Assembly: GCA_963849005.1 (NCBI GenBank)
Contig: CAWKGC010000028.1
Location: forward strand, 62,001 to 126,000
Direction: 5' to 3'
From: CAWKGC01 sp963849005
Lineage (GTDB): Bacteria; Pseudomonadota; Gammaproteobacteria; Burkholderiales; Usitatibacteraceae
Length of the DNA: 64,000 bases
The notes beneath the pieces are model-generated. The model was not told where the DNA came from. It searched no databases and worked only from the letters and a program-made list of their open reading frames with translations. Of this stretch, positions 41,452 to 52,047 are shown in pieces. The number at the start of each line of letters is the position of its first letter. Position 1 is the stretch's first letter. Position numbers and translations under genes: made by a program.

Positions 41452-42723
41452 ATGGAAATCCTTTCCCTCGAGTTCCTCACCGCCCTTTTCGCGATCGTCG
41501 CGATCGACCTGGTGCTGGCCGGCGACAACGCAATCGTCATCGCGCTTGCCTCGCGCAGCCTGCCCCGGCACCTGCAAAGGAGGGCGATCGTCTGGGGCGC
41601 CGTCGGCGCAATTGCAGTGCGCAGCGCATTGACGCTCGTCGTCGTCTGGCTGCTCGGGATTCCCGGCCTTCTGCTCGCCGGTGGCGCACTGCTCGTCTGG
41701 ATCGCGTATCGCCTGCTGCTGCCCGAGAACGGCGGGGAGAAGGGCGGAGCGATCCGGCCGGCGGCAAGCTTCTGGGGGGCGATCCGCACCATCGTCGTGG
41801 CGGACCTCGTGATGGGGCTGGACAATGTCCTCGCCGTGGCTGGCGCGGCGCACGGCAGCTACCTGCTGGTGGTGCTCGGCCTCGCGATCAGCGTCCCGAT
41901 CGTCGTCTGGGGCAGCACCATCATGCTGCGCTGGGTGGAACGTTACCCGGGGATTGTCTACTTCGGGGCCGGCGTGCTCGCCTGGACGGCCGCGAAGATG
42001 ATCACCAGCGAACCCTTCCTCAAGGATGCGTTCGCCGCAAACGGCACCGCCACCGCGCTCGTGTACCTGGCGCTGATCGGCGGCGTTCTCTGGGCAGGAT
42101 TCGTGAAGAATCACCGCAGGCTCGAGTCGCGCATTTCCGCGCGCCTCGCGGTGCTGGCCCGCCAGATCGAGGCGGAACGCAACCACTTTGTCGCAACGGA
42201 AGAGGAAAAGAACATGCTGAGAGTCCTTGTTCCAGTCGACGGCTCGCGCAACTCGGATTACGCGTTGCGCCATGTCGTCAACGAGTTCATGAACAACCCG
42301 AGGATCGAGATCCACCTGTTCAACGTCCAGCCCTTGCTGTCGCGCCATGTCGCGCAGTTCATCGGCCGGAAGGCGCGTGATGCTTTCCATCGAGACGAGG
42401 CGGAGAAGGCGCTGCTTCCCGCGAGAAAGCTGCTGGAGAGGTTCGGCGTGCCCTTCCATGCCCATGTCCGGGTCGGCAACAAGGCGTCGGCAATCGCTGA
42501 CGAAGCACGTCGCCTGCACTGCGACCGCATCGTGATGAGTACCGCGCGCAAGAATTCCCTTACCCGGATGCTTCAGGATTCCACGACCAACAAGGTGCTT
42601 GAGCAGACCGCCGTACCCGTGGAGGTGATCTCCGGGGACTCGGTCTCGAAGCTCGAGCGTTTCGCCCTTCCTGGCGGCGTGGCCGCCGTGATGGCGATGT
42701 TGATTGCCGACATGGCGGATTGA
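41452..42723 (+). CDS. TerC-family membrane protein fused to a UspA domain
   Basis: Residues 1-220 form a TerC/YjbE-type membrane domain with about seven helices; the two conserved acidic motifs DLVLAGDNAIVIALA and DLVMGLDNVLAV are intact. Relatives export manganese or affect tellurite resistance. Residues 260-405 form a universal stress protein domain starting MLRVLVPVDGSRNSDYAL. In its C-terminal nucleotide loop the glycine-rich motif is replaced by MSTARKNSLTRMLQDSTTNK, so ATP binding may be lost. A charged cytoplasmic linker joins the two. The frame is continuous. The fusion suggests a transporter with a cytoplasmic sensor or dimerisation domain; the substrate is inferred. Confidence 0.85.
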   Translation: MEILSLEFLTALFAIVAIDLVLAGDNAIVIALASRSLPRHLQRRAIVWGAVGAIAVRSALTLVVVWLLGIPGLLLAGGALLVWIAYRLLLPENGGEKGGAIRPAASFWGAIRTIVVADLVMGLDNVLAVAGAAHGSYLLVVLGLAISVPIVVWGSTIMLRWVERYPGIVYFGAGVLAWTAAKMITSEPFLKDAFAANGTATALVYLALIGGVLWAGFVKNHRRLESRISARLAVLARQIEAERNHFVATEEEKNMLRVLVPVDGSRNSDYALRHVVNEFMNNPRIEIHLFNVQPLLSRHVAQFIGRKARDAFHRDEAEKALLPARKLLERFGVPFHAHVRVGNKASAIADEARRLHCDRIVMSTARKNSLTRMLQDSTTNKVLEQTAVPVEVISGDSVSKLERFALPGGVAAVMAMLIADMAD

Positions 42724-42759
42724 GGTGGCCGGGCTCCGGGCCGGCAATCCGCGCCCGGG

Positions 42760-42954
42760 TCAGCTGCCGGCAATCCCCTTGGGCCCGGCGCTGCGGAACG
42801 GCGCGTCATGCTGCATCGTCCCGGCGAGGCAGCCGGCGAAGAGAAGCGGCACGAACAGGATCACCGCGAGCCCCGGGTCGCCCGCCCAGAACATGAACCC
42901 CGGTAGCGTGCTCGCGCCGGTGAAAAAGAACTCGGTGACACGTTCCATGGACAT
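42760..42954 (-). CDS. Small hydrophobic protein
   Basis: A 64-residue protein with one or two hydrophobic stretches (FMFWAGDPGLAVILFVPLLFAG). GGAGG lies a few bases before the ATG at 42954, the main reason to accept it. The longer open frame upstream has no start signal. It is convergent with the TerC-Usp gene. Function unknown. The following gap (42955-43122) holds nothing I recognise. Confidence 0.45.
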   Translation of the reverse strand: MSMERVTEFFFTGASTLPGFMFWAGDPGLAVILFVPLLFAGCLAGTMQHDAPFRSAGPKGIAGS

Positions 42955-43122
42955 GCTCGCCTCCGCTCCGGTTGGTGTGCGGGAGGCAAAATGCCGCCCC
43001 GGCTGGCACACCAGAACCTGATGAGGGAAGCATGCGCCAATCCAGCCGGTCGCGGATAGGGCGCAGCGCACACTCGGAACACGGAATATTCGACAATCGC
43101 GGGATCAAGGCACAATGGCGCG

Positions 43123-43599
43123 ATGCGAAATCTGTCCCGCGTCCTGTCGGCACTCCTGGTCGTGGCGTTTCCCGCGATTGCGCAGGAGTTGTTCAAGTGC
43201 ACCGATGCCGCCGGCAAGGTGACCTACCAGCAAACCGCCTGCCCGACCGCCGCCACTGAAAAGAAGATCGACGCGACCCCGGCCAACCCGAACTTCGACC
43301 CCGAGGCGCGCGAGCGCTTGCTCCGCCAGGGCGCGGAAGCGGACCAGCGCCTCAAGGAACGCGCTGCGCAAGACAATGCGGAGCGCCTCGAACGCGAAGC
43401 GAGGGAACGGGAAACCCGGGCCGCGGAGGAGCGGGCCCGCAAGGCGCAGGAAGAGGCGGAACAGGCGACCTATCTCGCGCCGCCCTATTTGTGGGTGCCG
43501 GTACGCCCCCCATTGGGATATCCGCAGCCGCGTCCGCCGAGCGTCCCGCGCCCGCCAGGTTTCCCGCAACCGCCGGCAGCCCTGCCGCGAGCGACCTGA
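43123..43599 (+). CDS. DUF4124-domain periplasmic protein
   Basis: A 158-residue protein with a signal peptide (SALLVVAFPAIAQ), a DUF4124 domain (LFKCTDAAGKVTYQQTACP), an Arg/Glu/Ala-rich helix (residues 65-110) and a proline-rich C-terminus (PPYLWVPVRPPLGYPQPRPP). The role of this family is unknown; it is periplasmic or envelope-attached. It is convergent with aceB. Confidence 0.75.
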   Translation: MRNLSRVLSALLVVAFPAIAQELFKCTDAAGKVTYQQTACPTAATEKKIDATPANPNFDPEARERLLRQGAEADQRLKERAAQDNAERLEREARERETRAAEERARKAQEEAEQATYLAPPYLWVPVRPPLGYPQPRPPSVPRPPGFPQPPAALPRAT

Positions 43600-43609
43600 G
43601 GCAGCGTCG

Positions 43610-45211
<1,602 letters not shown>

Positions 45212-45299
45212 GGCAAGTCTCCCGGTCATCCCGGTGTTCCGAAGGCCGGGCCGCGGCCATCGGATGGGTTTTGTCGAACTCGATTGGTCATTTTATGAT

Positions 45300-45319
45300 A
45301 TTACCAAAACTAGTGTAAT
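45300..45319. promoter_or_regulatory. Candidate LysR operator between aceB and lysR
   Basis: ATTAC-N10-GTAAT is a symmetrical site in a short AT-rich stretch (45290-45354) that stands out from the GC-rich surroundings. It lies between the divergent aceB and LysR genes and is 36 bases from the LysR start. Confidence 0.45.
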
Positions 45320-45354
45320 CTTTTGAAATAGTACAACCTCTGATACTTTTTACA

Positions 45355-46257
45355 ATGGATCGATTCAAGGAACTTGCAACTTTCGTGGAGGTGGCCCTGC
45401 GCGGAAGCCTTTCCGCCGCCGCGCGGGAAGAAGGCGTCACGCCGGCGATGATCGGCCGGCGCATCGACCAGCTCGAAGAGCGGCTCGACGTGAAGCTCTT
45501 CAAGCGCTCCACCCGGCAGGTATCGCTCACCCCGGAGGGCGCGGCCTTTCTCGAGGACAGCCAGCGCGTGCTGGCCGACCTGCGCGCAGCGGAAAGCGCC
45601 CTGACCGCCGGCGCAAGAAGCGCGGCCGGGCGACTGATCGTCACCGCGCCGACGGCGTTCGGCCGCCGCCACATCGCCCCGCACCTGCCGGCCTTCGTGC
45701 ATGCGCACCCCAACCTTGCCATCACGCTGCACCTGAGCGAACGCATGGTCGACATGAAGAACGAGCGCTTCGATCTCGCCATCCGCATTGCCGACCTGAA
45801 GAGCGCCGACCTCGTCGCGGTGAAGCTGGCGCGAAACCATCGCGTCGTCTGCGCCTCGCCGGCCTACCTGCGCCGGGCCGGCAAGCCCCTCGGCCTGCAT
45901 GACCTCGGGCAGCACAATTGCCTCGTGACCAGTGGCGAAGACGGCATTTCCGACGGTTGGCTGCTCAAGGACGCGGCCAAGGCCGTGGTCGTCAAGGTCG
46001 CGGGCAACCTCCAGTGCAATGACGGGGAAGTGCTGACGCGCTGGTCGCTTGCCGGCGAAGGACTGGCCTGGCGCAGTGCCTGGGAAGTGAGCGAGGAAAT
46101 CAGGAAAGGGCGACTGGTCGCGGTGCTCGAGGAGTTCGCCCTTCCCGGCAGCAACATCTATGCGGTCTATCCCGAGCGCCGCCTGCTTCCGGCCAAGGTG
46201 CGCCTGTTCATCGAATTCCTGAAAAAGACCTTCGGCGACCCGCCCTATTGGGAGTAG
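45355..46257 (+). CDS. LysR-family transcriptional regulator
   Basis: A 300-residue regulator with a winged helix-turn-helix (MDRFKELATFVEVALRGSLS, EEGVTPAMIGRRIDQLEERL) and a periplasmic-binding-like effector domain. Being divergent from aceB, it probably controls glyoxylate-cycle expression. The effector is not known. Its stop abuts the convergent algR stop. Confidence 0.87.
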   Translation: MDRFKELATFVEVALRGSLSAAAREEGVTPAMIGRRIDQLEERLDVKLFKRSTRQVSLTPEGAAFLEDSQRVLADLRAAESALTAGARSAAGRLIVTAPTAFGRRHIAPHLPAFVHAHPNLAITLHLSERMVDMKNERFDLAIRIADLKSADLVAVKLARNHRVVCASPAYLRRAGKPLGLHDLGQHNCLVTSGEDGISDGWLLKDAAKAVVVKVAGNLQCNDGEVLTRWSLAGEGLAWRSAWEVSEEIRKGRLVAVLEEFALPGSNIYAVYPERRLLPAKVRLFIEFLKKTFGDPPYWE

Positions 46258-47025
46258 TCAGCCCTTGCCGATCTCCTTGACCACGTGCTGCTGGCGGCGG
46301 CTCACGGAAAGCCGCTCGCCGGTCCCGCGGATCACCACCGCCCAGCCCGACTCGCCCTCCTCTGCCTGGCGTTCGAACCCGGAGATCGCCTCGCGGGCCA
46401 CCAGGCAATTGCGGTGGATGCGCACGAAGGCATTGCCGAACTCCTCTTCCAGCTTGGTAAGGGACTCCTCGACGAGGAATTCGCGTTCCGCGATCCGCAC
46501 CGTCGTGTACTTGAGTTCCGCGCGCAGGTAGAGGACCTCGCCCAGCGGAACGAGGTGGATCTTGCCGCGCTCGTGAACCGAGAGGTGCTTGCGCGGCTGG
46601 TTGGAGGCCGCTTCCAGCGCCGCCTTCGACGGGTTCGCACCCCCGCCCGCCTTGCGCAGCGCCGCCAGCAGGCGCTCGGAGCGGATCGGCTTGAGCAGGT
46701 AGTCGATCGCGTTCACCTCGAAGGCCTTGAGCGCGTAGGCGTCGAAGGCGGTGGTGAAGATGATGGCAGGCGGATGCTCCATCCCGGCCATGTGGCGGGC
46801 CGCCTCGAGGCCGTCCATTTCCGGCATGCGCACGTCCAGGAGCACGATGTCGACCTTCTCCCGGCCCACGATCTCGAGCGCCTCGCGCCCGTTGCGCGCT
46901 TCGTCCACGATCGCCAGCGGGAAGGATTCACGGCAGTCGTCGAGCAGGTCGCGCAGCCGCGAGCGGGCCGGCGCCTCGTCGTCGGCGATCAGGATGCGCG
47001 GAACTTCGGCCTGGGCGAGCGTCAT
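46258..47025 (-). CDS. algR: LytTR response regulator AlgR
   Basis: A 255-residue response regulator: receiver domain with the DDEAPAR acidic pocket, phosphoacceptor Asp in DIVLLDVRMPEMDGLE and lysine in LLKPIRSERL; LytTR DNA-binding domain with KHLSVHERGKIHLVPLGEV and FVRIHRNCLVAREAISGF. It starts inside the end of the histidine kinase gene (ATGA). With that kinase and the divergent argH it reproduces the algR-fimS/algZ-argH arrangement known in Pseudomonas. Targets here are unknown. Confidence 0.9.
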   Translation of the reverse strand: MTLAQAEVPRILIADDEAPARSRLRDLLDDCRESFPLAIVDEARNGREALEIVGREKVDIVLLDVRMPEMDGLEAARHMAGMEHPPAIIFTTAFDAYALKAFEVNAIDYLLKPIRSERLLAALRKAGGGANPSKAALEAASNQPRKHLSVHERGKIHLVPLGEVLYLRAELKYTTVRIAEREFLVEESLTKLEEEFGNAFVRIHRNCLVAREAISGFERQAEEGESGWAVVIRGTGERLSVSRRQQHVVKEIGKG

Positions 47026-48039
47026 GCGGGAGCGGTTATGTAGGGCAGCGTGATCGTCACCTGGTACTGCCCATCGGCAATCCTGGCGTCCATGCCGGCC
47101 TCGGCGTCGAAATGCAGCTGCAGCCGCTCGCGGATATTGCCTATCGCCATCTTGTTGCCTATGTGGCGGCTGCCTTCGGCGCTCACCGGGTTTCTCATCC
47201 TGATCACCATTTGCGTCCCCGAGCGAGTGATGTCGATGACGATTTCGCCGGGCACGAGGCCCGGTTCGACGCCATGGTAGACCGCATTCTCGACCAGCGG
47301 CTGCAGGAGGAGCGGCGGGACCAGCGCATCCCCCGGCATCGTATCGAGGTGCCACGACACCTTGAGGCGATCGCCCAGGCGCAGCTGCTCGATCGCAAGG
47401 TATTGCCGGGTGAGCTCGACCTCGGTTGAAATCGGCGTCAGCGTGCGGTTGTCGGCCATGAGCACGCGAAAGAGGTCGGCGAGGTCCTCGAGCGCCCGTT
47501 CCGCGCGCCTCGGGTCCGAGCGGATGAGCGAAAGCACCGCGTTGATGCTGTTGTATAGGAAGTGGGGGCGAATGCGCGCCTGGAGCGCCTGGATGCGGGC
47601 CTCGGCCACGGCGGGCGAAAGCGCGCGGGAGCGCAGGTCGAAGTAGAACACCACGATCCCGGTCACGAAGAGCACGAAGAACGCGATCTGGTAGAAGGCC
47701 GGCGCGACCAGGTCGGGGATGAGCCGCTGCAGCGCCTGGTCGGCCGCCCAGGCGAGCGCGATCTCGATCACCAGCAGGGCAAGGATGCTCGCCGGGTAGC
47801 TGAGCGAGTGCAGCAGGCGGCGCGAGGCGCACAAGACCAGCAGCGAAAGGATCAGCACCGGCTGGGCCAGCGCGGAGATCAAGCAGGAACTGCTCGATCA
47901 CGTCGGCGGGGAATCGCGACCGGATCACCGCGGCGCCAAAGCAGAACACAATGGCGATCAGGAGCACCCTGAGCATCACGCCGAGGTTGCAGAAGTTGGG
48001 CAGCCGGATCGCGGTGCCGGTCTGATTTATACTCGACAT
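47022..48039 (-). CDS. algZ: AlgZ/FimS-type sensor histidine kinase, one frameshift as given
   Basis: A LytS-like kinase: membrane helices, then the phosphorylation motif RIRPHFLYNSINAVLSLI, VPPLLLQPLVENAVYHG as N box, and GNIRERL. The N-terminus IRLPNFCNLGVMLRVLLIA lies in a different frame; the break is near 47880, where one extra base in CTGCTTGATCTCC separates VIEQFLL from ISALAQPVLILS. Removing it gives 339 codons, 47022-48039. Downstream, algR overlaps it by four bases. The start at 48039 is almost opposite the start region of argH. Confidence 0.8.
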
Positions 48040-48070
48040 GACCCGCATTGTGGCCATCGTCGCCCCGCCC

Positions 48071-49480
48071 ATGCAACCGAACGACAAGAAGACCGCCCCT
48101 TCACCCGCCAGGAACTGGTCCGGACGCTTCGGCGAACCGGTGGACGAACTGGTGAAGCGCTACACGCAATCGGTGAGCTTCGACCGGCGTTTGGCCGGGC
48201 ACGACATCCGCGGTTCCCTGGCGCACGCGCGCATGCTCTGCAAGGTCGGCGTGCTGTCGGCTGCCGACCTGGCCGACATCGAGCGCGGCATGGCGGCGAT
48301 CCGCGAGGAGATCGCAACCGGCGCCTTCGAATGGTCGATCGACCGCGAGGACGTGCACCTGAACGTGGAAGCGCGCCTGACCGCGCTGGTCGGCGATGCC
48401 GGCAAGCGGCTGCATACGGGGAGGTCGCGCAACGACCAGGTGGCCACCGATATCCGGCTTTGGCTTCGCGACGAGATCGACGCCGCCCTCGACGGCCTGA
48501 AGCGCCTGCGCACGGCGTTCGTCGACCTGGCCGAGGCCCATGCGGAAACGATCATGCCGGGGTTCACCCACCTGCAGGTGGCGCAGCCCGTGACGTTCGG
48601 CCACCACCTGATGGCCTACTACGAGATGTTCAGCAGGGATGCGGAACGGCTCGTCGATTGCCGCCGCAGGGTCAATCGCCTGCCGCTGGGCGCCGCCGCG
48701 CTGGCGGGGACGAGCTACCCGATCGACCGCGCCATGGTTGCCGCCGAACTCGGTTTCGAGGCTGTCGCCGCCAATTCGCTGGATGCCGTTTCCGACCGCG
48801 ACTTCGCGGTCGAATTCCTCGCTGCCGCCGCGCTGTCGATGGTGCACGTGTCCCGCCTGTCGGAGGAACTCGTGCTCTGGTCGAGCCCGGGGTTCGGCTT
48901 CGTGTCGCTCCCGGACCGGTATTGCACCGGCTCCTCTATCATGCCGCAGAAGAAGAACCCCGACGTCCCGGAGCTTATGCGCGGCAAGACGGGCCGCGTG
49001 GTCGGCGCCCTGATGGCGCTCCTCGTCCTGACCAAGGGCCAGCCGCTCGCGTACAACAAGGACAACCAGGAGGACAAGGAGCCCCTGTTCGATGCGGTCG
49101 ACACGCTGCTCGACACGCTCGCGCTCCTCGCCGACCTGCTGCCCGGGATCGAGGTGAACGCCGGCCGGATGCGCGCTGCCGCGGCGGAAGGCTTCGCGAC
49201 CGCGACCGACCTTGCCGATTACCTGGTTCGGAAAGGCCTGCCCTTCCGCGACGCCCATGAGGTCGTGGCGCTCGCGGTGCGCAAGGCCGAGTCGGATGGC
49301 CGCGGCCTGGCCGAACTGCCGCTGGAAGCGCTCAAGGGCTTCTCGCCGCTGGTGGGCGAGGACGTGTACGCCTCGCTGGCCCCGGAAGGGTCGGTGGCCT
49401 CTCGCGCCCATCCCGGCGGAACGGCTCCCTCCGCCGTTCGCGCGGCAATTGCAGCCGCGCGGCTGGCCCTCGAGGCCTGA
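48071..49480 (+). CDS. argH: Argininosuccinate lyase
   Basis: A 469-residue enzyme that splits argininosuccinate into arginine and fumarate. WSGRFGEPVDELVKRYTQSV at the start, HTGRSRNDQVATDIRLW, and the signature GSSIMPQKKNPDVPELMRGK are present. I use the ATG at 48071 (MQPNDKK); an earlier ATG at 48038 would overlap the algZ start on the other strand. Confidence 0.95.
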   Translation: MQPNDKKTAPSPARNWSGRFGEPVDELVKRYTQSVSFDRRLAGHDIRGSLAHARMLCKVGVLSAADLADIERGMAAIREEIATGAFEWSIDREDVHLNVEARLTALVGDAGKRLHTGRSRNDQVATDIRLWLRDEIDAALDGLKRLRTAFVDLAEAHAETIMPGFTHLQVAQPVTFGHHLMAYYEMFSRDAERLVDCRRRVNRLPLGAAALAGTSYPIDRAMVAAELGFEAVAANSLDAVSDRDFAVEFLAAAALSMVHVSRLSEELVLWSSPGFGFVSLPDRYCTGSSIMPQKKNPDVPELMRGKTGRVVGALMALLVLTKGQPLAYNKDNQEDKEPLFDAVDTLLDTLALLADLLPGIEVNAGRMRAAAAEGFATATDLADYLVRKGLPFRDAHEVVALAVRKAESDGRGLAELPLEALKGFSPLVGEDVYASLAPEGSVASRAHPGGTAPSAVRAAIAAARLALEA

Positions 49481-50069
49481 CTACTCGGATTCGTCGGCCG
49501 ACTTGGCCGTGAACAGCCAGCAGATCTTGCGCGTCTCCGGGCCCGAGATCCGGTCGCCCATGAGGCCGCACCGATAGACCCGCTGCGACAGCTTCTGGCA
49601 GTAGTCGCAGTTGTTGCACATGCCGAAGACCGAGCCTTCGTTGTCCTCCTGCATCTGCACCAGCGTCTCGCGCAGCGCCGACACGGCGTTGCGGATGCGG
49701 TTGGGGCTGATGTTGCGGGTCGCGTTCTGCCACGGGAGCGCCGGCTGGGCCTCGGCGAGGAACTGCTCGCCGGCCGAGGACAGGCGCAATCGCACCACCC
49801 GCCGGTCGACATCGTCCTGGTAGCGTTCTATCAAGCCCCCGCCGGTCGAGCAGCAGGAGCGTCTGCGAGACCGTGCCCTTGGTGAGGCCGAGGAAATCGG
49901 TCAGCGCCTGCGGCGTGTTCGAATAGCGGTTCGCCTTGGCGAGGTAGATGAGCGCCTGCACCTGCACGGGCTGCAGTTGCTCGTCGGCTCCCGACTTGCG
50001 CAACTCGGCGCGCATCAGGTTTCCGAGGCGGTCGACCAGTTCCAGAAGGACCAGCGGGTTCTTGTCCAT
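49481..50069 (-). CDS. MarR-family regulator with cysteine-rich C-terminus, one frameshift as given
   Basis: The N-terminal winged-helix part (MDKNPLVLLELVDRLGNLMR, LTDFLGLTKGTVSQTLLLLDRRGL) and the rest (IERYQDDVDRRVVRLRLSSAG onward) lie in adjacent frames. One G too many in the GGGGG run near 49840 explains this; removing it leaves 196 codons. The wing contains DRRVVRLRLS. The C-terminal extension carries MCNNCDYCQ and two further cysteines (YRCG, KICW), a possible metal or iron-sulfur site not standard for MarR proteins. A perfect 13-bp palindrome lies 22 bases upstream. Confidence 0.78.
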
Positions 50070-50090
50070 GGGGGCTCCTCGGCAATTAGT

Positions 50091-50103
50091 AGCGAGTCGC
50101 TAT
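50091..50103. promoter_or_regulatory. Palindrome in the MarR gene promoter
   Basis: TAGCGAGTCGCTA is a perfect 13-base palindrome 22 bases upstream of the MarR-type start, in the right place to act as an autoregulatory operator. Confidence 0.5.
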
Positions 50104-50137
50104 CTCTTTGTCAAGGATTTGGCTGCCTGTATTTTCG

Positions 50138-50153
50138 TATCGACCCGATACCA
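50138..50153. promoter_or_regulatory. Second related palindrome upstream of the MarR gene
   Basis: GTATCGACCCGATACC is a near-palindrome whose core TATCGACCCGATA resembles the site at 50091 (shared pattern TA-N-CGA-N-N-CG-N-TA). Their centres are 48 bases apart. It lies in the 146-base gap between the MarR gene and cyaY. Confidence 0.45.
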
Positions 50154-50215
50154 GATGCCCATTTCCTCCGATCCGGGTGTGATGCACGTCACATTTCGGG
50201 GCAAATCGCCCGGCT

Positions 50216-50530
50216 TCACCGCGCGAAGGAAAGCCGCGGCCCGCCCTGCAGGACGATGATCTCCGCCAGCGCGGCAAAGAGATCGGCGCCGGAGCGCGTG
50301 TCGCGCCAGGCGCCATCGCGAAAGGCGTAATGGAAACCGCCGCTCTTTGCCGCGACCCAGATTTCCCTGTTCGGGGCCTGGCGGTTCACGATCACGCGGC
50401 TGCCATCGCCGCATTCGATGGTCAGGATGCCTTCGACCGCATCGAAGTCCAGGTCCGGGGCGAGCTCGAGAGAACGCTCGATGCGCGCCAGGATCTCGTC
50501 GACTGCCATGTGGAATTCGCTCTCGGTCAT
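50216..50530 (-). CDS. cyaY: Iron-sulfur cluster assembly protein CyaY (frataxin)
   Basis: A 104-residue bacterial frataxin that binds iron and tunes the IscS cysteine desulfurase. MTESEFHMAVDEILARIE with an acidic helix, GILTIECGDGSRVIVNRQAP and the final YAFRDGAWRDTRSG are typical. It is divergent from lptM-lysA, a widely conserved arrangement. Confidence 0.93.
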   Translation of the reverse strand: MTESEFHMAVDEILARIERSLELAPDLDFDAVEGILTIECGDGSRVIVNRQAPNREIWVAAKSGGFHYAFRDGAWRDTRSGADLFAALAEIIVLQGGPRLSFAR

Positions 50531-50604
50531 CGCTCGGAGGCACCGCGGGGATGGGGACCGAAGGGCGCCATGCTACCATCCGCCCCTCTGAGAAACGCCC
50601 TTCC

Positions 50605-50763
50605 ATGATACGCATTCTCGCCCTTGTCGCGATGCTTCTTGCCCTTGGCGCCTGCGGCCAGAAGGGCCCGCTGAAGATCCCCGACGCCCGGCCGCCGGCA
50701 ACGCCACCGGCAGCGCCGCCCGCAACGCCGCCCGCAACGCCGCAGGAAGCTCCGCCGCAATGA
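50605..50763 (+). CDS. lptM: Small lipoprotein LptM (YifL type)
   Basis: A 52-residue lipoprotein: signal ILALVAMLLALGAC, then CGQKGPLKIPD, the diagnostic short motif of YifL/LptM, and a proline/alanine-rich tail of repeated PPATPP units. In E. coli this protein helps LptD mature in the outer membrane. It overlaps lysA by four bases. Confidence 0.88.
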   Translation: MIRILALVAMLLALGACGQKGPLKIPDARPPATPPAAPPATPPATPQEAPPQ

Positions 50764-52007
50764 GACCGCACATCGGGCGCCGGGACGGCGCGCTCTGGAT
50801 GGAGGACATCGCACTCGAAGAGGTCGCGGAGCGTTTCGGCACGCCGTGCTATGTGTACTCCGCCGCCGCGATGCGAGACGCCTTTGCCGCCTTCGCGGCG
50901 CCGCTCGCGGGCAGGCCTCACCTCATATGCTATGCGGTCAAGGCCAATGGCAACCTCGCCGTGCTTTCCCTGTTCGCGCGGCTGGGATCGGGTTTCGACA
51001 TCGTCTCCGGAGGGGAGCTGAAGCGCGTGCTCGCTGCAGGCGGCGCGGCCTCGCGCATCATCTTCTCGGGCGTCGGCAAGTCGGAAGCCGAGATGCGCCT
51101 GGCGCTCGCCGCCGACATCAAGTGCTTCAACGTCGAAAGCGAGCCCGAGCTGGAGCGGCTCGACCGCGTGGCCGGCTCCCTGGGCGTGAAGGCGCGGGTG
51201 TCGCTGCGCGTGAACCCGGACATCGACGCGAAGACGCATCCCTACATATCCACGGGCCTCAAGGGCAACAAGTTCGGCATTCCGCACGAACGCATCCTTG
51301 CCGCTTACCGCAGCGCCAGCCGCATGGCGAACCTCGAGGTCACCGGGATCGACTGCCATATCGGCTCGCAGATCACCGACCCCGCGCCGCTGGGCGAGGC
51401 GATGGACCGCATCCTCGCGCTGGTCGACAGCCTTTCCGGGGAAGGCGTCGCCCTCAAGCATCTCGACATCGGCGGCGGCATCGGCATCCGCTACCGCGAC
51501 GAGGCGCCGCCCGACATCGACGCCTACTGCCGTTCGCTGGCGGGCAAGCTCGGCTCCCGCCCCCTCGAGTTGCTGCTCGAGCCGGGACGCGCGCTCGTGG
51601 GCAATGCGGGCGTACTCCTCACGACGGTGGAGTACCTGAAGCGCGACAAGGAACGCCACTTCGCGATCGTCGATGCCTCGATGAGCGAATTGATCCGGCC
51701 GGCGCTCTACCAGGCGTGGCACGAGATCGCGCCGCTCGCGATCCGCGACGTTCCGCTCGAGCGATACGACGTGGTGGGCCCCGTGTGCGAATCGAGCGAC
51801 GTGCTCGGCGCCGACCGCGACCTCGCCATCGCCCCGGGCGACCGGCTCGCCATCCTTTCCGCCGGCGCCTACGCGATGGCGATGAGCTCCAACTACAACG
51901 CCCGCCCGCGGCCCTGCGAGGTGATGGTGGATGGGGCGAACGCCTTCGAGGCAAGGCCGCGCGAATCGCTTGAATCCCTCTTCGCCGGCGAGCGCACGCT
52001 GCCCTGA
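50760..52007 (+). CDS. lysA: Diaminopimelate decarboxylase
   Basis: A 415-residue PLP enzyme that decarboxylates meso-diaminopimelate to lysine. The PLP lysine is in ICYAVKANGNLAVL; GSGFDIVSGGEL, HIGSQITD, the EPGR phosphate motif and GPVCESSDVLG complete the active site. Shares its start with the lptM stop (ATGA), the usual arrangement. Confidence 0.95.
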   Translation: MRPHIGRRDGALWMEDIALEEVAERFGTPCYVYSAAAMRDAFAAFAAPLAGRPHLICYAVKANGNLAVLSLFARLGSGFDIVSGGELKRVLAAGGAASRIIFSGVGKSEAEMRLALAADIKCFNVESEPELERLDRVAGSLGVKARVSLRVNPDIDAKTHPYISTGLKGNKFGIPHERILAAYRSASRMANLEVTGIDCHIGSQITDPAPLGEAMDRILALVDSLSGEGVALKHLDIGGGIGIRYRDEAPPDIDAYCRSLAGKLGSRPLELLLEPGRALVGNAGVLLTTVEYLKRDKERHFAIVDASMSELIRPALYQAWHEIAPLAIRDVPLERYDVVGPVCESSDVLGADRDLAIAPGDRLAILSAGAYAMAMSSNYNARPRPCEVMVDGANAFEARPRESLESLFAGERTLP

Positions 52008-52047
52008 CGGCCGCACCGCGACGAAATCGTCGGGCGCGCCCCATACC

